From: Mastigamoeba balamuthi
Taxonomy: Eukaryota; Evosea; Mastigamoebida; Mastigamoebidae
Length of the DNA stretch: 64,000 nt
Direction of reading: 5' to 3'
Assembly (NCBI GenBank): GCA_902651635.1
Contig: CACRSC010000004.1
Location: forward strand, 221,651 to 285,650
Shown: one piece after another, positions 34,101 to 44,877 of the stretch
Numbering within the stretch: position 1 is the stretch's first letter
How the letters are laid out: each line of letters opens with the position of its first letter
Program-made: the position numbers and the translations under genes
Notes under the pieces: model-generated
The model's input: the letters and a program-made list of their open reading frames with translations, nothing else
What the model was told of the DNA's origin: nothing
The model's database searches: none

Positions 34101-35004
34101 ACGATGCGGCGGTGGGGAGGTCTCTGCGTTTTTCTGCCCTTGGGAATATCAGCCGCTCGATGAGTGGCTATCGCCTCTCCGCAGCAGTGGCCCTCGAGTG
34201 CACCGTCCAGCTCGCACGCCGTCCGGCGAGTGGCGAGGGGACTGGCCCTGTGAGGTGTGGGTGCACTGTCGGCCTTTTTCGGCATGCCTGCCCCTGTACG
34301 GCGGAGACGCTGGGCCTGCAATTTATACGAACCTGCCTTACTCGCAGCAGAACGATGTGCAGCTCAAAATCGGAACGGGGTTCCCTGTGCCGTGCGGCTC
34401 CACTCGCATTGCTTGGAAGGTGTGTGGTGTCCTCTCCTGCCGGCTCCGCCAGCATAGTGTGTTCGTGCCTGGTCGGCTGAGAAGGCGACGCCCTGAGCTC
34501 CGGCGGAAAAGTCGGCTTTGTGTACGGCGGCCACGGCCCAGGAGCAGTGACGGGGCTCGGTGGGGCAGTGCTGCCCGTTGCCGAGTTGAGCGCGGGTTGC
34601 GGGAGCACGTCGGAGGTGCGCTCCGCCGCGTTTACAGAAGCGGGCCGACGCAGCAGCCACATTCGTCGACTTCCTTTCTTATCGCTTCTGTAGCTTCCCA
34701 ATCCGACAGGCCGGTTGGGTGCAACTTCACGGCGAGCTGATATGCCCGTCTTTGGGTCTACCAGGAATACGGGATTCCGTGTGGTTCGCGGCGGTCTCGC
34801 TGAAGCCAGGAAGGCGCCCGGGAGAGGTCAGACTGACAGGGCTTCAGATCTGCGAAAAACTGGAAAAAGATGCTACCGGGCCCGACTTCTCCGCTGTCCG
34901 AACAGAACTGTTCAATGCCCGTATTTCAGATCGATTCCCTATTTATAGGAGACAGCAGAGCACCAAAGAGACCTGTGAGAACCGTGTAGTCACAGCGACT
35001 GGGC
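34101..35004. other. divergent intergenic region
   Basis: 904 bp between the starts of the DOMON-ferric reductase copy B (minus) and the cyclase gene (plus). Open frames here are short and have no domain or paralogue. A TTTATA element sits at 34942-34947, 58 bases before the cyclase ATG. Confidence 0.4.
34942..34947 (+). promoter_or_regulatory. TATA-like element of the cyclase gene
   Basis: CTATTTATAGGA lies about 60 bases upstream of the ATG at 35005. Position and sequence suit a TATA box; not proven. Confidence 0.35.
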
Positions 35005-36477
35005 ATGAACATCTCGTTCCGAGCGCTGCTGGTGGCCCTCGTGTGCCTGTCCATCTGGATACCCGTCGCCATCATCGTGGCTGTCAGCCAGATCCGCACC
35101 GAGAGCCTCCTCAGCGACGCCACGCGCCTGCGTTCCCCTCCGCTCGCCGCCCGCCTGCGGGACATCGTGGCGAACAGCCTCGAGAGGGCCGAGGCGACGA
35201 CGCACCTCAACGTCGAGGACACAAGGACGGGGACCGCCCCCGACTTCGAGACGCCCGCCGGGCTCGCCGAGGCCAGGCGCCGCATGAGTGCGCAGCTCTC
35301 TGCCATCCCGAACGCCACGAGCACCATCTGGGCCACCCTGGCAGACGGCAGGCTGTTCGGGCGCTTCGCCTTCAGCGGCGGGAAGTCGGGCTGGTGGGAG
35401 ACGAGCCCCAACAGCACGATGTTCACGTACGACTACAACGAGGCCACGGGGAGGCTGGGCCGCCTCGTGGAGACCACCGAGCAGGCCAACAACACGGCGA
35501 TGCCCTTCTTCCAGCTGGCCCTGACCAAGGGAGAGTGCTGGACGAGCCCCTACGAGTGGTTCGGCCAGCAGTACCTCACGTACAGCAGCCGGGCCAGCGG
35601 CGGCGGCCTGGGGTTCTGGGGGGTCTGGGGCGCGGACTTCCTGCTCAGCGACACGGCGATGGTCTTCCNGGAGACGTACGCACATAGCCACCGCACCTTC
35701 GCCGCTGCCAGCCCCTCTGGGCTTAGCGCGCTCGGGCAGTGCATCATGGCGCTGTGGAACGCGCCCGACCACGTTCCCAACCACGCCACTATGGCGTGCG
35801 AGACGGCGCTCAAGTTCGCCGAGGTCCTCGAGAGGCTGAACCAGGAGTGGAAGGAGGGCGGCCTGCCCCCGCTCGAGGTCCGCGTCGGCGTGCACACGGG
35901 CGAGATGCTCATCGGCAACATCGGGTGCGCCGAGCGCATGAACTACACTGTCTGCGGCACGGCCGCCAACATCGCGTCGCGCATCGAGCAGCTCGGCAAG
36001 GCGTACCAGGTCTCACCGCTCATCAGCGGGGACGTGTTCGACCTCGTTAAGGAGGAGTTCTGCTGTGTGTGGCTCGACAACGTGGTGCTGCAGGGCCACA
36101 AGACGACCGTGACGTCTGTCTACCACCTGGCGTCGCCCATGCGCAAGGCCACGCCGGCGCAGCTCGTCATCTCGGACTGCATGAACGGGCTCTCGGAGGA
36201 CTGGAAGCACAGGAACGAGTCGGAGAAGCTGGCGCAGCGGATCGACGACGCCGAGAAGATGGACGAGCTGGGGCTGTACAGGGCTGTGTTCCCCATCCTG
36301 CGCAACCGCTGCTCCAAGAAGCTCGGGGCCTCGGACTCGTTCAAGATCATGCCAGCCGCGGGGCGCTCTGTCCACGCCACCCCGCAGCCGCAGCGGTCCA
36401 AGCTCTGCATCACGTCGACGGCCACCGCCTCGGTCCACGGCGGCAACAGCGTCCACCCGAGCACGGAGACCAACTGA
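35005..36477 (+). CDS. class III nucleotide cyclase, broken by an assembly join
   Basis: The ATG at 35005 opens with a membrane helix (LLVALVCLSIWIPVA) and an extracytoplasmic region of about 200 residues with a Cache-like look (FSGGKSGWWETSPN, GECWTSPYEWFGQQYLTY, GFWGVWGADFLL). At 35669 there is a single N. Right after it, GGAGAC reads Gly-Asp, followed by a 64-nt intron (35676-35739) and TGC ATC ATG, giving GDCIMALWNAP, the second metal-site motif of class III cyclases. So the second helix and the first half of the catalytic domain are missing in the join. The rest is intact: LPPLEVRVGVHTGEMLIGNI, YTVCGTAANIASRIEQLGK, and a 150-residue tail. It should make cAMP or cGMP; the specificity residues cannot be placed with certainty. 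Confidence 0.7.
   Translation: MNISFRALLVALVCLSIWIPVAIIVAVSQIRTESLLSDATRLRSPPLAARLRDIVANSLERAEATTHLNVEDTRTGTAPDFETPAGLAEARRRMSAQLSAIPNATSTIWATLADGRLFGRFAFSGGKSGWWETSPNSTMFTYDYNEATGRLGRLVETTEQANNTAMPFFQLALTKGECWTSPYEWFGQQYLTYSSRASGGGLGFWGVWGADFLLSDTAMVFXETYAHSHRTFAAASPSGLSALGQCIMALWNAPDHVPNHATMACETALKFAEVLERLNQEWKEGGLPPLEVRVGVHTGEMLIGNIGCAERMNYTVCGTAANIASRIEQLGKAYQVSPLISGDVFDLVKEEFCCVWLDNVVLQGHKTTVTSVYHLASPMRKATPAQLVISDCMNGLSEDWKHRNESEKLAQRIDDAEKMDELGLYRAVFPILRNRCSKKLGASDSFKIMPAAGRSVHATPQPQRSKLCITSTATASVHGGNSVHPSTETN
35669..35669. other. scaffold join (single N)
   Basis: The sequence jumps from the extracytoplasmic part of the cyclase to the middle of its catalytic domain, so an unknown length is missing here. 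Confidence 0.8.
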
Positions 36478-36666
36478 ATCGCCACAGTGGCCACTGCTGC
36501 CACTGACGACACTAGCGCCAATAGACCAAAAATGCAAGCCACTGTCTTTGTATTTTGCTACCGTGCCCACACAGCGCTGTTGTCGACCGCCTCACAAAGG
36601 GGGAAGAAGAGCACTTGCCTACACACCCGCCGCCTCTCGCGGCAAGGCCCGGCGAGCTCCGCCAGC

Positions 36667-36981
36667 CTAGCGGCGCGCGAGGAAGGACTCCCTGGGAGGC
36701 GGCACGTTGGGGGAGGCCAGCTTCCAGCCGGCCGGGCCCCCGGGCGACACCCCGCTGGCCCTCGGGGACGGCGTGCGCGCCTTCTCCGCCTCCGAGGGCG
36801 ACTGCATCCTCTCCGGGGGCAGCACAGCACCGCCGGGCGACAGCGGCAGCGCCTCGGCCCCGCAGCTGGACCGCAGGGGCTGCGCGGCGGGGGCCGCCTG
36901 CTGTGGAGACCCGACGAGAACCGCGGGAATGGGCGGCGCGGGCACGGAGGGCGGAGGCGGCGGCTGCGGCGACGCTTGGCG
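36667..36981 (-). pseudogene. duplicate 3' fragment of the armadillo-type gene
   Basis: Minus-strand C-terminal 100 or so codons (SVPAPPIPAVLVGSPQQAA to PPPRESFLARR and stop), nearly the same as 37872-38190, then cut by the N at 36982. It belongs to the second copy of this locus, an allele or a duplication, rather than being a separate gene. Confidence 0.7.
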
Positions 36982-36982
36982 N
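36982..36982. other. scaffold join (single N) between two copies of one locus
   Basis: Sequence left of the N (35791-36981: cyclase end, spacer, armadillo-gene 3' end) matches the sequence right of it (36983-38190) in the same order, with scattered differences. Confidence 0.8.
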
Positions 36983-37670
36983 GATGGCGTGCGAGACGGC
37001 GCTCAAGTTCGCCGAGGTCCTCGAGAGGCTGAACCAGGAGTGGAAGGAGGGCGGCCTGCCCCCGCTCGAGGTCCGCATCGGCGTGCACACGGGCGAGATG
37101 CTCATCGGCAACATCGGGTGCGCCGAGCGCATGAACTACACTGTCTGCGGCACGGCCGCCAACATCGCGTCGCGCGTAGAGCAGCTCGGCAAGGCGTACC
37201 AGGCCTCGCCGCTCATCAGCGGGGACGTGTTCGACCTCGTCAAGGAGGAGTTCTGCTGTGTGTGGCTCGACAACGTGGTGCTGCAGGGCCACAAGACGAC
37301 CGTGACGTCTGTCTACCACCTGGCGGCGCCCATGCGCAAGGCCATGCCGGCGCAGCTCGTCATCTCGGACTGCATGAACAGGCTCTCGGAGGACTGGAAG
37401 CACAGGTGCGAGTCGGAGAAGCTGGCGCAGCGGATCGACGACGCCGAGAAGATGGACGAGCTGGGGCTCTACAGTGCCGTGTTTCCCATCCTGCGCAACC
37501 GCTGCTCCAAGAGGCTCGGCGCCTCGGACTCGTTCAAGATCATGCCCGCCGCGGGGCGTTCGGTCCACGCCGCCCCGCAGCCGCGTCAGTCCAAGCTCTG
37601 CATCACGTCGGCCCCCACCGCCTCGGTCCACGGCGGCAACAGCGTCCACCCGAGCACCGAGACCAACTGA
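36983..37670 (+). pseudogene. second copy of the cyclase C-terminal region
   Basis: Starts at the join inside ACETALKFAEVLERLNQ and runs in frame to the same stop. It differs from 35791-36477 at scattered positions (for example VRVGVHTGE against VRIGVHTGE, SPMRKATPA against APMRKAMPA). No start or N-terminus is present, so this is a fragment made by assembly or by a partial duplication. Confidence 0.75.
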
Positions 37671-37871
37671 GAAGCCGCGGCGGCCGCTGCTGCCACTGAC
37701 GGCACTGACACCTTTTGCCAAAAATGCAAGCCACTGTTTTGTATTCTGCTACCGTGCCCACAGCGCTGTTGTCAACCGCCTCACAAAGGGGGAAGAAGAG
37801 CACTTGCCTACACTCCCGCCTCTCGCGGCAGGGCCTGGCGAGCTCCGCCAGCCCGCCGGCGCCAGCGCCGC

Positions 37872-40800
37872 CTAGCGGCGCGCGAGGAAGGACTCCCTGG
37901 GAGGCGGCACGTTGGGAGATGCCAGCTTCCAGCCGCCCGCGCCCCCGGGTGACACCCCGCTGGCCCTCGGGGACGGCGTGCGCGCCTTCTCCGCCTCCGA
38001 GGGCGACAGCATCCTCTCTGGGGGCAGCACAGCACCGCCGGGCGACAGCGGCAGCGCCTCGGCCCCGCAGCTGGACCGCAGGGGCTGCACGGCGGGGGCC
38101 GCCTGCTGCGGAGACCCGACGAGAACCGCGGGAATGGGCGGCGCGGGCACGGAGGGCGGAGGCGGCGGCTGCGGCGACGCTTGGCGCACGGACGCCCTCG
38201 GGGAGCACGCCGCCGGCGCCGGGCTGGTGCTGGTCGCCCGCCTGGCGACCTCGGCGGCGGCGGCGGTGCCCGCGGGGCGCCCGAGCACCGCGGCCTCGAG
38301 CAGCTCGAGCAGCAGGCGCACAGGGAGGCTCTCGGGGCGCAGGACGCTGCGCGGCTCGGACCCCGTCGACGCGAAGCCCTCGGCAGACACGTCGGCGAAC
38401 TCACTGACGACGACGCTGAACCCGAGGCGCGTCAGCTGCTGGACGGCGTTGCTCTGCTGGACGGCGTCCATGCGCGCGCCGACCCACTCGCAGACCGACG
38501 ACCACGCGGCCACGCTCTCGCGCTGCGACGCGAGCGCCAGCACCGCGCGGGCCATCGTGGGCGCGGCGTCGCGCACCGCCGCCTCGTACGCGCCGTCGCC
38601 CGCGCGCCAGAGCTCCTTGCCGGGCACCGTGTCCTGCGAGACGAGCCGCTTGCCGCAGCGGCGGCTGCCGGCGCTGCGCACGTCCTCGAGTATGCCCTTC
38701 TTGGCCGCCTGCTCGCGCTCGGCCCTCCGGCGCCGCTGCTCGGCCTCGATGTCCACGTGCCTCGCGAACCCCTTGTTCTCCGCCGCCGACACCCGCATCT
38801 GCAGCTCGTACATCAGCGAGCTCTGCGCGCACAGCGGTCAGTCCTCTCTCCTCTCCCCTCCTCGCGAGCCCCCGAGCCCGGAGGGGGCGGGGCGGGGTGC
38901 GCGGGCGCACGAAGCCCTCCTCGGGGGAGGCGGCGCGCGTCACGACGGCGACGTGGTGCGTCAGCGCGGCGGCGGCGGCCGAGGTCTTGGCGCGCTCGCG
39001 GCGGTAGCTCTTGCGCAGCATCGGCAGCGCGTCCGACGCAGCGATGCCCGCCTTGTCGCAGGCGAACACTACGAGCCTCAGCAGCTCCTCCCGCTCCACG
39101 TCGCCCAGCTCGTCGGGTATCTTCACTGCGCACCGCGTCAGGGGGTAAAGCGGGTCGGGGAAGCGGCGGGAGAAGCGCTCAACTGTCCTGCGACGAGTCG
39201 GTGACGCCGAGGACGACCTCCGCGTCGCCCGCCTTGATCCTGAGGGCCACGTACTGCCGCAGGGCCTTGTCGTCGGCGAGCTCGGCGTAGGACCCGGCGT
39301 CCTCGGCGTAGAGCCGCAGCGGGGTCGAGTTGGGCGCGTGGATGAGCTCGGCGGCCTTGTCCCTGAGCACCGAGACGCGGATGAGGTCCGAGCTGGCGCT
39401 GAACTGGTGCCTGTCGTGGCTGCGCAGCTCGTGCAGGCACAGGCTGATGGGCGGCCGCGCGCTCTCGGACATGGCCACGTCGGCGTTGGCGTAGAGCGAC
39501 GTCACGTGGCGCCACGCCTGCAGCAGCCGCCCCAGGGGCTCGGCGACGACGCTGTTGGGCTTGGTCGCCGTGCTCGACCGCGACAGGGCGGCGATCGTGT
39601 CCGTGAGCCCCGCGTTCTCCAGTGTCTCGCAGCACGCGACGCCGCCTGCGCGCCCCGAGTCGGCTGGCCGTGAGTCCCTCCCCGCCAGCGCACCGACGGC
39701 GCGGGGGGCGCACAGAGCATGCAGAGGCTGGAGAAGAACTCGCAAGCCTTGGCCTGGTACTTGGCGTTCGGCTGGCTCACGGCCGACTCGAGCAGCGCGG
39801 CGAGCGACGACGTCGTCTTGGGCAGCATCAGCAGCGATGCTATACCCGCCACCGCCGAGCGTGAGCGTCGAGAAGAGTGAGAAGAGGGCCAGCGGCGCGT
39901 GTGGAGTGGCCGTACCGTCCGAGACGAACACGAGCACGAGGTCGAACGCCGCGGACTGCACGGTCTGTATGTCCGAGTGGCACAGCGCCACCAGGCACGT
40001 CATGAGGTCCTCGTAGAGCTTCCTGTCCTCCACCAGGATCTTGCGTCCCTCTGGTGGCCCGGCAGGCCGCGGGCACCGCTGTTACCAACTGGCGCATACC
40101 CGGTGGGTGAGACGCACCGTCTTTGTAGAGGTTGTCCAAGAGGCGCAGGCCAGAGAGCTGTGTGGTCTCGACGCAGCAGTGGGCCGTGAGCGACTGCAGC
40201 AGCGCCGGCTTGTCGCTGTCGACCAGGCGTATCACCTTGGCGTGAAACGCTGCAACGCGCCACAAGCGCTCAGAAACGCGCGCGCGTGCGGGGGCGGCGG
40301 CTGGACTCACGCTCTTGCGACATCCTCTCGAGCACGCGCATCGAGCGGTCGAGCGTGTCTGTGTTCTCTGAGCGCAGCATGTCGTGCAGTATCTGCACGC
40401 CGCCCTCCTTGAAGACCGTCTCGAGCCCCTCGGCTGCCCAGAGGACCCTGCCTGGTGAGGCTGCGAGCTGTTTCAGGGGGGAGCTGCGCACCCGTGCGGG
40501 TCAGGTCGCTGAACGTGCCCAGCAGGGCCTTCTGCAGCTGCAGGTTGCCCGGCAGCGTGCGGAACATCCTGATCAGCACAACAATGCCAATCTCTTCGAG
40601 GCACCTCGGCCTCGCGTCTGCCCTCGCGCCGTTCATTCATTTAGTTGCTCTCGGGCTTTACTCCCTTCCCCGGCAGTTGGGGGAGAGTGTGTGGGCGCAC
40701 TCGAGTTGAGCAGCGAGGTGAAGACCTGCGCGCAGGTGTCGACAACCTGCTCCGAGAAGAGGTCGGTGATCGAGAGGATCTTGCCGACGTAGCTGACCCC

Positions 40801-42395
40801 GCCGTCGCGCACAAACTCCTCGCGGTTCCTCGCGTTGGCGATGAGCGCGGCGCACAGCCTCAGCACGCGGTCGTGCACGTCCATGTTCCACTGGAACACG
40901 TCGTACCCGATCTCGGGCAGCGGGTTCAGGTACGCCATCAGCCTGCGCACTCCCTCGGTCCCGATGCTCTCCTTGTGCGCGTCTGCAGGGGGGCGCGAAA
41001 TGCTCAGCTGGCGTCGATTCTGCCTCGGTTCCGGAGTGGGGGTGGGACGGCACCCAGGACAGCGAGCATCAGCAGGATGTCCATTATCGTGCACTGGAAC
41101 TTGATGGCGATGCGGCGGCGCGGGGTGTCCTCCTCGCCAGTGTAGACCCTCGGGATGACCGTCGTGTACACGTCCTCGACGCGCAGCAGGCCCAGCAGCG
41201 CGTCGACCTGCTTCTGCGTCGCCATCTTCTTGAACGACGCTGGCGGGGACAGGTGTTGAGGTGAGGATGCGTGCATGGCTGGCTGCGCTGGCAGGGGGGT
41301 TACCCCCAGCGAGCGGGCAGGGGAGGTCGCTCAGGGCCGCGCGTACCGCAGTTGGCGAGGTTCTTGCACAGCAGCGCTGACGTGATCTGTATGCGCGGCG
41401 ACTCGGCCGCGATGGCCATGTAGAGGCACTTGGCGCTGATGCCCTCCTTCACGGCGGCCTCCTGCACCTTGATGTCTGCCAGCGCCGTGTCACTGCTGGC
41501 TGGGCGCCACGCGGGGGGGGGGCAGCAAAGGGGAGCAGGAGAGGAGGAGCGCTGCCCGCACCACCGCTGGTGATCCTGAGCAGCAGCTCGAGGCACGCGA
41601 CCAGCAGCTCCTCCGACGCGGCCTCGAGTATGTGCGCCATGTGCGCCAGCACCTTCGCCCGCACTATCGCCGTCTTGTTCTCCTCTGCGTAGGGGGAAAA
41701 ACCGGACCGAGTCTCAGCGACCCTCGCAACGCTTTTTTCACGGCGTTTATGACGTGTCCCAACGAGCCTTTGGCCGTGGCCAGCGTCTTGAACAGCGACA
41801 GGATGCGGGCCTGGGAGACCTCGTCGGCCGACGCGAGGGCGGCGGCGAGGACGTGGCAGCCGCCGCACTGGCGCAGGGCGTCGGGGTCCGGCGACGTGGC
41901 GACGCACTCGACGACGGCGACGCAGGCCAGCAGCAGCTCGCCCTCGCCCTCGGCCGCCGCAGAGGTCACCGCGGCCAGCAGCTGGCGCAGACCCGTGGGC
42001 ACGATGGCCCTCTTCATGTCGTCGCTCATAGCGGGGCCTGGAGAGGGGACGAATCCAGGAATCAGAAATATATTTGAGATATTGGCGGATATTCTCCGCA
42101 GGATATTATCCCCCTGCCCCAGCGCGCAACTGTTGAGGCGCGAGAGGATCTCCTGGGCGGCGTCGAGGCGCGCGGCGGCGTGGGTCCGCGAGAGGGCGGT
42201 GAGGAGCTCGTGGTCCTTGAGCTTCGCGGCCGACGCGGGGCGGGCGCCGAGCAGTGCGTGGTCGTGCGGCGCGCCGCCCGGAGTGCCCACACGCGACGCG
42301 GGGCGCGAGGTCGTGGGGCTGCGGGTCTGGCGCGCGCAGTAGAGGTCCACGAGGGGCGTGAGACGCTGGACAATGTCCGCGATGTCCTCGTCCAT
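37872..42395 (-). CDS. large armadillo/HEAT-type helical repeat protein
   Basis: A many-exon gene (about 14 exons, roughly 1,050-1,150 residues) from the ATG at 42395 (MDEDIADIVQRL) to the stop at 37872. Coding blocks visible on the minus strand include 42395-42140, 42036-41760, about 41690-41560, 41470-41350, 41240-41060, 40985-40700, 40600-40490, 40455-40310, 40250-40110, 40040-39920, 39840-39640, 39615-39180, 39125-38890 and 38815-37872. Most blocks read as paired helices of armadillo type (LLACLELLLRITSGG, TQLSGLRLLDNLYKDG, AKYQAKACEFFSSLCMLC). After these comes a beta-rich segment (LRQYVALRIKAGDAEVVLGV), a charged helix (EAEQRRRRAEREQAAKKG) and a Pro/Ser-rich tail. A scaffold role is likely; I cannot name the family. 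Exon borders are approximate. Confidence 0.6.
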
Positions 42396-42700
42396 TCCTT
42401 TGTCCGTTGTTGGGGTGTGCGTGCCACGATAAAAAGATACGGGTATCTTCTCATTCCGCGGGGGCTGCGCTGGACGGATGATGGAACCCCGCTCGCGATG
42501 CATCTTCAGCAAGCGTGGAGAATGTAGAGGCTTGGGGCGACGCGCCGTGGTGCTCGTGGGATATCCACAGTGACGTTCGGATTCTCGACAGGAGTGCATG
42601 ATCGTGGAAATCCGCGCACCTTTCTCAAATGAGAATGAGTGGACAAACGGCCGCGATCCTATTTTTAGCACAACATTAAAACACAAGGAATACAAGCACC
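42396..42700. promoter_or_regulatory. divergent promoter region, armadillo-type gene / D-LDH
   Basis: 305 bp between two divergent start codons, AT-richer on the D-LDH side (ATTTTTAGCACAACATTAAAAC near 42660). No defined element recognised. Confidence 0.4.
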
Positions 42701-44029
42701 ATGTTCTCACGCCCAAGGACCACAGGAAGGTCCAATCTCAAGTCGTCCGCCGGAACCTCGGCCCACACCGGCCCGCTGACCCTCCCCCACGTGAAGCCGC
42801 AGCCCCAGCAGCACCAGCAGCAGCACCACCACCAGCCACCCCAGCAGCAGGTCCAGCAGCAGCAGCAGCAACCCGCAGTTCCAACAAGGCAGTCTAGTAC
42901 AGTCTCGCCCACACTGGTCTCGGCCCGCAAGGCGACGATAGTGTCGCCGAGGCCCGCTGTCGCGGAGAACACCCAGGCCGTGCGCACGTCGTTCCGCATC
43001 GCGCTCTTCTCGGCAAAGCCCTACGACCGCCGCAACTTCTCCCGCGAGGTCTCGGCGTCGACGGCGCAGGTCGGCGTCACGATCGACTACCACGACGTCT
43101 CTCTCTCGCCCTCGACGGCTCAGCTGGCCACGGGAGCCGACGCTGTGTGCATCTTCGTCAACGACGACGGGTCGGCGGCCTCGCTGCGAGCCCTGCACGC
43201 TGTCGGGGTCCGCATGGTTCTGCTCCGCTGCGCGGGGTTCGACCGCGTCGACCTGGCCTGCGCCCGCGAGCTCGAGATGCCGGTGATGCGCGTGCCGAGG
43301 TACTCGCCCGCGGCCATCGGGGAGCACGCGGTGGCCCTCATCATGGCGCTGACGCGGCGCATCCCGCTGGCGTACAACCGCGTCCGGCAGTTCAACTTCA
43401 GCCTCGAGGGCCTGCAGGGCTTCGACGTCTGCCGCAAGACCGTCGGCATCGTGGGCACCGGGGCCACGGGGCGGGTCGCCGCCCAGATCATGACGGGGTT
43501 CGGCAGCGAGGTGCTCATGTACGACCCGTTCCCCGACAACGCGCTGGCCGCGCGCCTGAGCTCGTTCGGGCGCGCCTCGTACGTGCCGCTCAACGAGGTG
43601 CTCGAGCGCTCGGACATCATCTCGCTGCACGTGCCGCTGAGCCCGGCGACCAAGCACATGATCGACGCCGGCACCATCGCCAAGATGAAGACCGGCGTCA
43701 TGCTGATCAACACGAGCCGCGGCGGGCTGCTGGACACGGCGGCCGTCGTCGAGGCGCTGGTGTCGCGCAAGATCGGGTACCTGGGCATCGACGTGTACGA
43801 GAACGAGTCCGAGTACTTCTTCGAGGACAGGTCGCAGGACATGATGGCCGACCCGCTGCTGGCGAGGCTCGTCACGTTCCCCAACGTCGTCATCACCGCG
43901 CACCAGGCGTTCATGACCGACGAGGCCATGCTCTCGATCGCCCGCGTCACGCTCGAGAACGTCGAGACGTTCCTTGGCGGCCACGCCCAGGGGCACGCCA
44001 ACGAACTCGCATTCAACAAGAGCGCGTGA
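42701..44029 (+). CDS. D-lactate dehydrogenase (D-2-hydroxyacid dehydrogenase, LdhA type)
   Basis: Single exon, 442 residues, unlike nearly every neighbour. Residues 1-95 are a low-complexity Gln/His/Pro/Ser extension; the enzyme starts near RTSFRIALFSAKPYDRRNF. It has the NAD-binding GIVGTGATGR, catalytic Arg in MLINTSRGGLLD, Glu in GIDVYENESEYFFED and the catalytic His in VVITAHQAFMTDEAM. The DVYENE...FFED segment is typical of the bacterial fermentative LdhA group, which reduces pyruvate to D-lactate using NADH. Lack of introns and the bacterial-type signature suggest acquisition from bacteria, with the polyglutamine tail added later (inference). It would serve NADH reoxidation under low oxygen, in keeping with the pyruvate-producing lyases at 20-25 kb. 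Confidence 0.9.
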   Translation: MFSRPRTTGRSNLKSSAGTSAHTGPLTLPHVKPQPQQHQQQHHHQPPQQQVQQQQQQPAVPTRQSSTVSPTLVSARKATIVSPRPAVAENTQAVRTSFRIALFSAKPYDRRNFSREVSASTAQVGVTIDYHDVSLSPSTAQLATGADAVCIFVNDDGSAASLRALHAVGVRMVLLRCAGFDRVDLACARELEMPVMRVPRYSPAAIGEHAVALIMALTRRIPLAYNRVRQFNFSLEGLQGFDVCRKTVGIVGTGATGRVAAQIMTGFGSEVLMYDPFPDNALAARLSSFGRASYVPLNEVLERSDIISLHVPLSPATKHMIDAGTIAKMKTGVMLINTSRGGLLDTAAVVEALVSRKIGYLGIDVYENESEYFFEDRSQDMMADPLLARLVTFPNVVITAHQAFMTDEAMLSIARVTLENVETFLGGHAQGHANELAFNKSA

Positions 44030-44180
44030 TTAAACACACCTCCGAGATTAAGCGACCACACAATAAATTTGTTTCGGGATTTTTACAATTGATATGCCTG
44101 GCAACGCGGATTTCGGACGCAACGTAAAGATATCATCCAGATTTTTTCTTTGTCACAACTGACCAACCGCAACGAACAAA

Positions 44181-44877
44181 ATGAGTCTTCTGGACCCGTC
44201 TGCCCCCGACCGCGTGATCGACAGCATCTTCAAGAAGTACGACGCGGACAACAGCGGCACCATCTCGCCCGGCGAGCTCGTCCGTCCCTCCCCCGCAGTG
44301 ATCCGGCGAATTCAATTCGCGAATTGCGCTGTGTGACTCACACTCCCTGTGCCCCCCCCCCCCCCCACACACCACGTCGCTGGCTCGGTCACTGCGGAAC
44401 GGTGTACAACGCTTCTCAGAGGTCGCTGCTGTACGACCTCGGGTACCACGTCCCCCAGGAGCAGCTGCCCGCCATCCTGGCCGACATGAACCGCGACGGA
44501 GCAGGCAAAGTCGACGTCAACGTTCGCCCCAGATTCGAGCGCCCGCACACCAACTTTTTCCGGAACACGCTCACCCAGAGAATCTTCCCGTGTGGCCGCA
44601 GGATTTCAAGGCGTGGTGGAGGGCTCAGGACAGGTTCGCGAGGCTCGAGGGCGACAGGCTCGAGCGCCTGGCGCAGTGCGCGACGTACTTCAAGTACTTT
44701 GACAAGGACATGAGTGGGTCTGTGAGCGCCGAGGAGTTCAGGGGGATGTACGCGGACCTCAAGCGCTACGGGATGGTCAAGACGACCGTGGAGGAGGCCA
44801 TGAGGGCCCTCGACTCGGACAGGAACGGCCGCATCAGCCTCAACGAGTTTGTGCAGTGGTCTGAGAGGTCCCAGTGA
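44181..44877 (+). CDS. four-EF-hand calcium-binding protein
   Basis: Three exons, join(44181..44279,44420..44515,44602..44877), 156 residues, phase 0 throughout. Calmodulin-like layout: loop 1 DADNSGTISPGE, loop 2 DMNRDGAGKVDF, loop 3 DKDMSGSVSAEE and loop 4 DSDRNGRISLNE. Loops 1, 3 and 4 have all expected ligands; loop 2 has Phe instead of the usual Glu at position 12, so it probably binds calcium weakly or not at all. A Trp-rich linker (FKAWWRAQDRF) separates the lobes, unlike calmodulin. A calcium sensor is likely; partners unknown. Confidence 0.85.

Noticed and set aside
34168-34740. Several open frames in the 34.1-35.0 kb spacer
   Set aside because: No recognisable domain and no paralogue; the region lies between two divergent promoters.
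35700-35760. Loss of the metal-binding Asp in the cyclase (reading SALGQCIMALW)
   Set aside because: Explained by a 64-nt intron with a GTACGC donor; splicing GGAGAC to TGC restores GDCIMALW.
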